This document shows, piece after piece, positions 10,801-17,548 of a stretch of 17,548 nucleotides of DNA. Source of the stretch: Gryganskiella cystojenkinii (Eukaryota; Mortierellomycota; Mortierellomycetes; Mortierellales; Mortierellaceae). The notes beneath the pieces were generated by a model. That model ran no database searches and was not told where the DNA came from. It saw only the letters and a list, made by a program, of their open reading frames with translations. Position 1 is the stretch's first letter. Each line of letters begins with the position of its first letter. The DNA lies in NCBI GenBank assembly GCA_015852425.1, contig JAAAIG010000594.1:7249-24796 (forward strand). Reading direction: 5' to 3'. A program made the translations under genes and the position numbers.

Positions 10801-12390
10801 CATAAAGCTGACCCTTACCGATCCGCCTACTCGGCAGCCAGGGATACCAGCAGCACCCATGCCCAAGGTTACGGATCGCCTTACCTAGGCGGTGGATCTA
10901 GTGGGTCTCCCAATATGAACGAGGATTTTTCTTCCAGCTTCGAATCCAGGTTTTCGAGCGTCAGTCGTGGCCCAGGAGGCAGCAGTGCAAACAACTCACG
11001 ATACCCCTTACATATCCTGGCAGGCCAGGATTCAAGCCAGGCTTTGTCAACAGCCTACTATGAGCATCAGCACTTGCACCTTCAACAACAACTACAAAAG
11101 CAGCAGCAAAAGGCTGCTGCCTCTGCTGCAGCCGCAGCATTGACCACGGATTTAAAAACAGCAGGCGATCAACTCGAAGTTTCATCACCAGGTAAAGGAA
11201 CCACGGTTGTGGGCAGTCCCTCGGATCGGATCCATCCCTCGCAACCGTCTAAAACGGACTCGTCTGGGACGAAAAAGGCCAAGACCGAGACCGATGAAGA
11301 CGAGGAGAATGATATGATCCTGCAGAAACTGGGAGTCATCTCGGTCGACAGTTCTGGATCTCGAAGTGGTGGGACACGTTCGGGTCTGACACAGGGATCG
11401 GGTCGTTCCCGTCGTAAAGGACAATGGACGGACGAATCTGAGGAGGAGAGTCAGGAACGTGGGGGTCGATCTAGACGTCGTCGATCTGGATCAACTCGGC
11501 AAAGAAGAAGTGGACGACCTGGAGAGGACAACAAAGCTCGATGCTGTTGTTGTTCTCGAAAGATTTGTGTCTGGATCTCGCTGGTTCTGTTGGCCTGTTT
11601 GGCAGTGTCCTTGTACTTTTTGATCCCGCGAGCGCCCGAGTTTATGTTCCAGTCCGTGACAGCAGATACACCCCCTGTCGTGGGCAAGAGCCGATTTGGT
11701 CGGGACAAAATCACAGAACCCTTCAAGATGCTGTTGACAATCGATAGCACAAACAACTACCTGGCGCTTCGGGTCAATCGCCTTGACATTGCAGTAAGCC
11801 GTATATTTATTTTTGTTATTGATAATATTGAGATGTTAGCTCGGATCACAAACTTGATGTTGACCCTTGGTATATTTTATTTTATTTTGTTTTATTTTGT
11901 GTAGATTTTCCTGCAATTGGATACTGAGGATGCCAAGATTGCGGACAATATGGATTTCAAGGACTCTTCACTTGTGATCGAGCCTCGAACCACGATGGTG
12001 GCCACTATACCCATGAGCCTCGAATACCGATCCACCACCAGGAACACCACTTCTTCTTCGACTCTGCCTTCTGGGTCTAACAATAACAACAATGAGAACA
12101 ACTCGACCTCCTCGGCGACGATGAACTCAACTGACGTGACTTTCCAACAACTGATCAAGTCTTGTACACCTGTTGTGGCTCCTCCAACACCCGGAACAGC
12201 AACATCTGCGTCGATGTATTCTTCTTCTGGAGCATCCCAGATCCCGGGACTCGATGTAATGATTCACGGTCAGTTGCACATCTGGGGTCTGTCCTGGGTC
12301 TGGAAACCGTCCTTTAATATCCATGTCGAGAGCTGGCCCTGCCCAGCAAACGCACCTAACCCTGACACTCAGTTGCCCACACCGCATTAA
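7826..12390 (+). CDS. Single-pass membrane protein with long disordered N-terminal region and C-terminal LEA-2-like domain (Vac7-like architecture)
   Basis: Exons 7826-8780, 10316-11793 and 11905-12390 join in phases 1 and 0 to give 972 residues. Residues 1-727 are low complexity: Ser/Thr/Pro/Gln-rich, five STTPxx-like hexapeptides (84-113), Q6 (120-125), His-rich patches near the exon 1/2 join, and RS-rich basic/acidic stretches before the membrane. A CCCC cluster (728-731) and RK precede the membrane segment (about 737-755), followed by IPRAP. The remaining ~215 residues include NNYLALRVNRLDIAIFLQL and end with HIWGLSWVWKP and a WPCP motif, which I recognise as typical of fungal LEA-2-domain proteins. 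Basic residues on the N-terminal side predict a cytosolic N-terminus and a luminal or extracellular LEA-2 domain with several N-x-S/T sites. Yeast Vac7, a vacuolar activator of the Fab1 kinase, and Tag1 share this plan. Orthology to Vac7 is inference. The start has ACC ATGG context. Confidence 0.8.
8075..8164 (+). repeat. Five 18-nt coding repeats (STTPxx hexapeptides)
   Basis: Five consecutive in-frame 18-nt units encode STTPAQ, STTPVP, ATTPLQ, STTPLQ and STTPLS. The nucleotide copies have diverged at third positions (TCG ACG, TCG ACA, GCG ACC and so on), so the array is not newly expanded. A CAA/CAG run encoding six Gln follows at 8183-8200. Confidence 0.9.
8781..10315 (+). other. Giant first intron of the LEA-2-like gene, 1,535 nt
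   Basis: The donor is AATG|GTAAGC at 8780/8781 and the acceptor CTGTTTTAG|AATAC at 10315/10316. Joining in phase 1 makes Glu319 and continues the same Ser/Pro/His-rich style of sequence. The intron starts with a run of 20 A (8797-8816) and holds many T runs. An alternative acceptor with a strong pyrimidine tract lies at 8891/8892, but the frame it opens ends after about 37 codons. I see no terminal inverted repeats, transposase or recognisable small RNA inside. A hidden exon cannot be fully excluded. Confidence 0.75.
8797..8816 (+). repeat. Homopolymer run of 20 A
   Basis: An uninterrupted A run sits 16 nt inside the first intron of the LEA-2-like gene, just after the 5' splice site. It is the longest homopolymer I see in the window and may be length-variable or miscounted in the assembly. 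Confidence 0.95.
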
Positions 12391-12792
12391 TGCTCTCTCT
12401 CTCTTCATTTTGCATCTTCGTACGAATTCTCCCATTCATTTTTCGTCTCGTTCTTTTGTTCTTTGTGCCTTGCATGTTCTTTTTTTTTTTTTTTTTTGGC
12501 TCCAAACCTGTACAGTAAAAACCCACCCACACTCCTCATCTTCGCTCCTAATCGACCTACACCCATATAGAAGCAAAGGGCTCGATTACGGACACTGTCA
12601 TAATCTCTTCCTTTCTATTTTTTAAGTTCATCTCTTTTCCAAGCTTCCCAAGTCCTTTGTCGACTTGTTGTATAATACAACCCTCTCCTTTCCCAGTGAG
12701 AATAAAAAGTTTGTAGCTCTCACTGTCGGCACTGATATACGAAGGTGAAGAGATACGTGTCCTTTTTTAAACCTGTTATACCCAGCGGATCA
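12391..12792 (+). other. 3' region of the LEA-2-like gene
   Basis: A pyrimidine-rich stretch with a run of 18 T at 12480-12497 follows the stop. An AATAAA at 12701-12706 is a candidate polyadenylation signal about 310 nt after the stop codon. No open frame here looks coding. Confidence 0.4.
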
Positions 12793-13743
12793 TTATTGAT
12801 CGATACATTGGTATATTTGGATGATGATCATATGTACAATGGAAGCAAGTATTTGGGCTATGCCAGGCAATGAGAGGATGATGAATGCGAAAAAACCGTT
12901 TGGGAGGAGGAATATTACAAGAGCAGAGGAGAACGGACAACAAAGTAAAAAATGAGGCTTGAGGTCAAACCAGCAGCGGCGGGGGGTAGCGACCCACCCG
13001 GCAAAGACACCCAACAACAACTTCCAGTTCAGGGACTTGAAACCGCGTTCGGAAAGGAGACCACGGTAGTGGTAGCACCAGCGATGCATGGAGTCATGAA
13101 CTCCCGCGCGATATGAGCCTTGTTAAGTACTTTGAGCACGCATGTCCATGCTAACGGCTCGAAAAGCTCCTCCAGTGAGGTTGGCGATCTAGTGGCGCCT
13201 GAAGGCATCTCTGAATGCAACGACTTTGACAGCGATCTCGTTGGTCATCTTGTTAGGCGCGGTTCCAGCGGTGACTTTGAGTTCGAGCTCTGGAGCTCCT
13301 GAGAAGTGTTTGAATCCAATGCGTGAAAAATCGATAAAGTTCGTGCCTTCAACAAGAGGAATGTATTCCTCCCTGAGAACTCGGTCGAGTGCCAGGCGAA
13401 TGTGGTTGTTCGTGTCACCAAAAGCCATATGTCGCTCCTGCTTTTGATCGCGTCCTTTATCTACCAAACCGGATTCAACTCTGTTGTTACTCAAACCGGC
13501 TTTGTCATCAATGTCGATCAGGCTCATCCACGTGAATGAGACAAAGTTCTAACACTATTCTCCCTCGATCCTGTCATGCTCCTTCTCGGACCTGATTCCA
13601 TCACCACCGAGACCAACATTCCCAAGATGGGCAATGCCTTCGTTAACAGTCATCTTGGTAACTTTCAGTTTCGTTGTCAGTCCATTCCGGTCTCCTACAT
13701 GGAGTAGCGTGGACCCTGTTATCAACAAGGCTTGGTCAAGTTC
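12793..13743 (-). pseudogene. Coding-like but stop-interrupted segment, family unknown
   Basis: One minus-strand frame is broken by only four internal stops in about 317 codons (13555-13557, 13549-13551, 13189-13191 and 13123-13125) and ends at a stop at 12793. Its best stretch (13548-13192) reads like ordinary protein with this genome's codon preference, for example DTNNHIRLALDRVL and IGFKHFSGAPELELKV. The upstream piece (13743-13558) also looks coding (LITGSTLLHVGDRNG). The last ~55 codons are T-rich and probably not coding. No GT-AG pair obviously removes the stops. I do not recognise the family. The + strand over 13330-13705 has a rival, partly protein-like frame, so the true strand is uncertain. 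A decayed gene or gene fragment is the best reading; chance is possible. Confidence 0.35.
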
Positions 13744-14086
13744 TTATCCTTTTTGGCATTCTACGGATCCACCTCAGGCTAACTTTCTTATCCCCTTGGT
13801 TCGTTTTGCTCCAAAAAATTTAATCAATATTTGACTACTAACTATCTATCTGTTCGTATCGTACAAACAGTTGGCGTTTTTTATCACCTCGTGGAATTGT
13901 GTGCTTATCTTTTTTTGCCGCCGCCGCCGCCGACCGCCGCGGTCAAAGCTTTTTCTTGTTTTGTTGTGCAAAAGGGTTTGAGGAATGATGATTATTATGC
14001 ATATGCCGAATGGCATGAGTGAGATTTTTTGTTGTCTGCAATCTAAATAAAAAAGATATGAATACACCACAGTCCTACGCCTGTGG
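13744..14086. other. 3' side of the orphan membrane-protein gene
   Basis: This stretch between the coding-like segment and the minus-strand stop at 14087-14089 carries no supported gene. It includes a short CCG/GCC-rich tract at 13917-13942. Reading on the minus strand there is an AATAAT near 13995-14000, which could serve as a weak polyadenylation signal, but no canonical AATAAA. Confidence 0.4.
13917..13942. repeat. Short imperfect GCC trinucleotide repeat
   Basis: Five CCG/GCC units followed by an interrupted continuation (GACCGCCGCGG) stand out in otherwise A/T-rich intergenic DNA. No frame across it looks coding, so it is most simply a microsatellite. Confidence 0.8.
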
Positions 14087-16066
14087 CTATTGAATATCGT
14101 CCAGGTAACTTTGTCGATGGCTACTATGACTGCCCCGACGGTTCGCCCTCAATCGTACAATGACCTCCTCCGAAGGCTCCTCGCCATCGTGCTGATCATT
14201 CGATCGTTCCGGTTCGATTAACAATGGGACTCTCGGCGTTGTGGGTGTATGTGTACGAGGCGTTGTCGCGGTATCGACCTCGCGACCCGAAGGAGACTTG
14301 GATCTTGGCGGCGAAGTATTGATCTTGTTGATGCGACCTTCAAACACAGCGGCACCGTTTCGACTCACGGTTGAAGCTTTGGGTTCAAGTCTCCCATAGT
14401 CTCGATCAGTCTCTTCTTGAACCTCTTCTTCTCCTTCTGTGACTCCCTTGGGTGTCCATTGACTGGCATCTGGTAACGATGAGGGAGGTGTTACAGGATT
14501 CGGAGTCCCTGTTACCACTGTCAACGGTGACGAGGACGACGATGAGGTTGACATGGGCGGGGAGGCTGTCAATCCTGCGGGACCTTTTACAGAAGAATGA
14601 GAACCGGACCGGAACGGTCGTTGAAGTCTTGGTGGAGACTTGGTCAGTGGTGAGTTCGATGCATCCTCGCCGTTACCATTCCAGAGACGTATATGCGCCG
14701 CAGTCGCGTCTGGGATGATGACACTGGTTCGTTTACGGTACCAGGCGTTACCCTCGTTGGTCGGGTTCGCCTGCCCATTGTGGCCTGAACCTTGAGACGC
14801 CAAAGCAGGCGAAAACTTGTTGGACAACTGAGCCATAGGCGGACTTGGGGTCGAGTTGGCAATTGAGCGACGGTCCAATGGACCAACACCATCATCAAGA
14901 GCTGCACTGCTCGCTAGCGACGTTGAAGAGGTCGAGGTCGAGGTCGAATTACTTTTACTTGTTTCACCACCCAAGTCCGACAAGTTTGACAAATTGACCT
15001 GGCTGTTATTTTGGGTCCTGAAAGGGTCCTGAAGACCAGCAGAGAGAGGAGGGGACAAGAATGGGTTCCGGTTTTCCTCTGTCGTGCCAGCACTGGACGG
15101 TGAGATTGGAAAATGAGGACTGTTCAGGTCCCGCAAGAAGGGTGAGAATTGTTGTTGAAGTTGCTGATTATAGGGATAAACGCCGATCTGGAGTTCGGAC
15201 CCATGCTGTTGACTGTAACCCGGACCAGCGGACCGAATAGAGGAAAAGGCATTGAGTGAGGAGGAAGAGTGACTACTTGTAAGAGTCATAGTCGATTGGT
15301 GGGGTAAAGGGGAGGGTGTGATACTCCCTCGACGACCGTAAACCTGTGTGACATCCATAAAGGAACCGCGACCATTGAGATTCTGATCCTCGAGATGTAA
15401 GAGTCCTGCTCCTCCTCCCCCTCCCCCTCCTCCTCCGACAGAATGGACGACACCCCCACCGACAGGCCCTCCGCCTCCTAGACCTCGAGCCGCGGCATTG
15501 GTCCCGACAGCAGTGCCGATACCCCCGATTATGCTACTTTTGGGGCTGTTGGTGTGAGAGGACGAGGATGAGGAAGAGATGGATCGACCCAGGTTCTTTG
15601 GTTTTTTACTCGACGTATCGTAATCGTCGATCATGACCGTGACCATGTCCGATTTCTCGCTATTATTTTTGCCACCACCACCTGATTTCTCTGTCGTACC
15701 TCCTGTTAAGGTGATTTCAGACTCTGCAGTGAGACGTCTCTTTTTCTCTTCTGCTCGCTTGTTCTTGTGGGTGATGTACTGAGTTGCGATGACGCCCAAC
15801 AAGAACAGGGCACCGACACAGATTCCCAAGGAGATTAAGATGGTTTGAATTGTTGGGTTGACTTCGATGTCGGGTGCGCGTCCTCCGATGATACCGCTTG
15901 CTGATGAGGGTGGTGCATTGGATGGAGGTGGGTTGGTGATGAAGGGTTCATTGCTATCAGCAAAAGTCGAAGGCGGTACATCATCTTGAAAGATGTTTCC
16001 GGGAACGATGGCGTTGATCTCTATAGGTGGTGACGATGACCCGTAGGTATCTGGCTCCGCTGACAT
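14087..16066 (-). CDS. Orphan single-pass membrane protein with long disordered tail
   Basis: One uninterrupted minus-strand frame encodes 659 residues; no intron is needed. I do not recognise the family. Residues 1-72 are acidic and Pro/Ser-rich, without signal peptide or N-glycosylation site. A strongly hydrophobic segment runs at about 73-96 (ILISLGICVGALFLLGVIA), followed at once by a basic cluster (KNKRAEEKKRR, 101-111). The positive-inside rule puts the N-terminus outside (or luminal) and ~560 residues in the cytosol (type III). The tail is disordered, with Ser runs, a Gly-rich array with nine consecutive Gly near 210-220, TPxxP-like motifs and many Ser-Pro sites, and ends DDIQ. Long uninterrupted coding with normal codon use argues it is real. 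The ATG has C at -3, a weak context, so another start or a missed 5' exon is possible. A plasma-membrane sensor or scaffold role would be guesswork. Confidence 0.75.
   Translation of the reverse strand: MSAEPDTYGSSSPPIEINAIVPGNIFQDDVPPSTFADSNEPFITNPPPSNAPPSSASGIIGGRAPDIEVNPTIQTILISLGICVGALFLLGVIATQYITHKNKRAEEKKRRLTAESEITLTGGTTEKSGGGGKNNSEKSDMVTVMIDDYDTSSKKPKNLGRSISSSSSSSHTNSPKSSIIGGIGTAVGTNAAARGLGGGGPVGGGVVHSVGGGGGGGGGAGLLHLEDQNLNGRGSFMDVTQVYGRRGSITPSPLPHQSTMTLTSSHSSSSLNAFSSIRSAGPGYSQQHGSELQIGVYPYNQQLQQQFSPFLRDLNSPHFPISPSSAGTTEENRNPFLSPPLSAGLQDPFRTQNNSQVNLSNLSDLGGETSKSNSTSTSTSSTSLASSAALDDGVGPLDRRSIANSTPSPPMAQLSNKFSPALASQGSGHNGQANPTNEGNAWYRKRTSVIIPDATAAHIRLWNGNGEDASNSPLTKSPPRLQRPFRSGSHSSVKGPAGLTASPPMSTSSSSSSPLTVVTGTPNPVTPPSSLPDASQWTPKGVTEGEEEVQEETDRDYGRLEPKASTVSRNGAAVFEGRINKINTSPPRSKSPSGREVDTATTPRTHTPTTPRVPLLIEPERSNDQHDGEEPSEEVIVRLRANRRGSHSSHRQSYLDDIQ
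15409..15438 (-). repeat. Poly-Gly coding run
   Basis: GGN codons in the orphan membrane protein encode nine consecutive Gly within a wider Gly-rich region (GGGGPVGGG and GGGGGGGGGAG). The codons mix GGA, GGG and GGT, so it is not a pure trinucleotide tract. Confidence 0.85.
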
Positions 16067-16440
16067 TTGACCGTGTTGTTGGAGAAGTGTCGATGTTTTT
16101 TATATATAAAGGGGATCGGGGAGCTATGGGTATATCGGAGGGGAGGGAGGCTGCACGTACGTGTTAATTGAGAATGTTGATCGAGAAATGTTGAAGATAA
16201 GTGGGGACACGAAACCGATGATGGTGATAATGATGAAAGAAAAAAAAGAGGTCTGGTGGACGGTGTGGGTTCTGTGAATGTCTCTGTTGGAGACTGTAGG
16301 GCAGCAGTATCACCAGAGAAGAGAATGAAATGGAAGAGAACAAAGAGAGCAATAACAAAAAAGAAAAGAAAAGCTCGAGTGACCAAAAGGAAAGAAAGAA
16401 AGACTATTCAATGAGATAAAATAAGACGCAAAGAAACGTG
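16067..16440 (-). promoter_or_regulatory. Promoter region of the orphan membrane-protein gene
   Basis: Read on the minus strand, a TTTATATATA word lies at 16101-16110, 35-44 nt upstream of the ATG, and the DNA above it is CT-rich. If that word is the working TATA box the 5' leader would be only a few nucleotides long; more likely transcription begins further up in the pyrimidine tract, or the true start codon lies elsewhere. Confidence 0.35.
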
Positions 16441-17548
16441 CCTCTTTGTTCGAGCCAGTGCACATACATTGACTCCCGGCATGAGATGCTGCATGGGTGT
16501 GCAATTGGCTGCCTTTATCTACACTTAGTTGGGAGCCTGGGAGTCCTTCTCTATATGTTCGAGGACGGAGACAAGCGCTGCAAAATTGCGACAAAAAATC
16601 AAACACGCATACAAGAGGATAGGAAAGAAACAATACGAAAGGCAGCGAGGAAAGGGGTTTGGGTGCCATTCTTTGCCCTTGGAAGAAGAATAAAAAAAAG
16701 TCAGACAAAGAAAGGAGAGCAAAGAAATGGACAAGAAAAAAGTGAGGGTGAACGGCAACGATTTTTCATGGGGACGTGTCAACATGCTCAATATCACGAA
16801 CAACATGACAACCATGACTACGAACTACCAGGGGCGGACAGAAAAAAGAGGAAAAAAATCAAGGAGAGGGAGAGACAGAGAGAAAGAGAAAGAGAGAGAA
16901 GGAGCACCAGACTGGTGCGACATGGCCTCTGGCTTTGAGGGAACAGTTCAAGGCACTGCCTTGCAGAAGACGGAGGTGGGGGAATCTACCATAAAAAGGG
17001 TGGATGAAAGTTGAGGAGCGGGGTCGGGTGGCTTGTCTGTGAGAGTCCAGGTGCAACAAGGCCTGAATCGCGCGAGCTTGCAAGTTGTGGCGATGTGCTG
17101 AAAATGGTTGGATCGTCAGGAACGTGCACAGGCGAGTCATTATCATACACGAAAGAACCACAGTTCCATTCTCGTATCGTGAAGACATGCGTCTCTTGAA
17201 ACTCATTCCTTTTTGTTTTATGGTGAACAGGCGCATAGTTATGCGCACGATCCACCCTCAATACCTGAGGGAAACACGGCTGTACTTCTGCGTGCACGTT
17301 TTTCTAACTGTTCTCCAATCAGGAAGAGCTTTGCCAAGAGTGATGTCTCCCTTATCCGCACGCAGGGTCCTTGCCAACGGCCCTCGCAAAATAAAGGAGA
17401 CAGTGGTCCGTGTCGCAACGTTATGATCGACGACCGTTACATAACACAGGGGGCATTCCGCAGAGAGATGAAGCAAATAAGAAAATACCAGGTGGTCAAA
17501 ATTGACCAAAACAGGCCGAGTCGCACAAGGTGCAATGCAGCAATTCTG
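16441..17548. other. Right-end DNA without a supported gene
   Basis: The + strand is purine-rich, with a GA-type low-complexity tract at about 16843-16905. A 166-codon + frame at 16438-16938 is largely Lys/Arg/Glu encoded by that tract and I do not accept it. From 16940 on the composition is more balanced, but none of the short frames on either strand shows a domain. A 16-nt palindrome lies at 17231-17246. The region may be a shared upstream region for a gene to the right. Confidence 0.5.
17231..17246. repeat. Perfect 7+7 nt palindrome
   Basis: GCGCATA and TATGCGC flank a two-base centre (GT). This is a compact dyad in non-coding DNA, of the size bound by a dimeric transcription factor, but it could be chance. 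No second copy was noticed. Confidence 0.6.

Noticed and set aside
16438..16938. 166-codon + frame at the right end
   Set aside because: Its second half is Lys/Arg/Glu repeats from a GA-rich tract and its first half has no domain. It is best read as promoter-side low-complexity DNA.

Overview
The window looks like nuclear DNA of a filamentous early-diverging fungus, most likely Mortierellaceae (Mortierella/Linnemannia type). The main reason is the first gene: its product closely resembles, from memory, the ~318-residue ELO-type elongases of Mortierella alpina, from the N-terminus through the HxxHH box to the C-terminal SKHI. GT-AG introns, C/T-ending codon preference, long pyrimidine-rich 5' leaders and many poly-T/poly-A runs agree. 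I see no operons, phage, CRISPR, rRNA, tRNA or intact transposon. The genus is inferred, not tested.

Layout, left to right. 1-1046: promoter and leader. 1047-2694 (+): two-exon fatty acid elongase of the ER membrane. 2695-3654: spacer and promoter. 3655-5442 (+): three-exon microsomal-type epoxide hydrolase with a Ser-rich N-terminal extension and no membrane anchor. 5443-7825: 2.4 kb without a convincing gene, ending in a pyrimidine-rich leader. 7826-12390 (+): three-exon gene for a 972-residue protein with a ~735-residue disordered cytosolic part, one membrane segment and a C-terminal LEA-2-like domain; its topology matches yeast Vac7. Its first intron is 1,535 nt. 12391-14086: convergent intergenic region with a coding-like but stop-interrupted segment. 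14087-16066 (-): intronless gene for a 659-residue single-pass membrane protein with a very long disordered tail, family unknown. 16067-17548: its promoter side, GA-rich on the + strand, with no recognised gene.

How the genes may relate. The elongase (malonyl-CoA-dependent chain extension) and the epoxide hydrolase (epoxide to diol) are both plausible lipid enzymes and lie head-to-tail, but nothing in the sequence proves a shared pathway. The LEA-2-like protein and the convergent orphan share an architecture of one membrane segment plus a very long low-complexity tail. The three spliced gene models were checked by hand: exon phases join without a frame break, giving 309, 512 and 972 residues.

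I do not see a clear new multi-gene system. The items most worth a second look are the LEA-2/Vac7-like gene with its giant intron, the orphan membrane protein, and the decayed coding-like segment at about 12793-13743.
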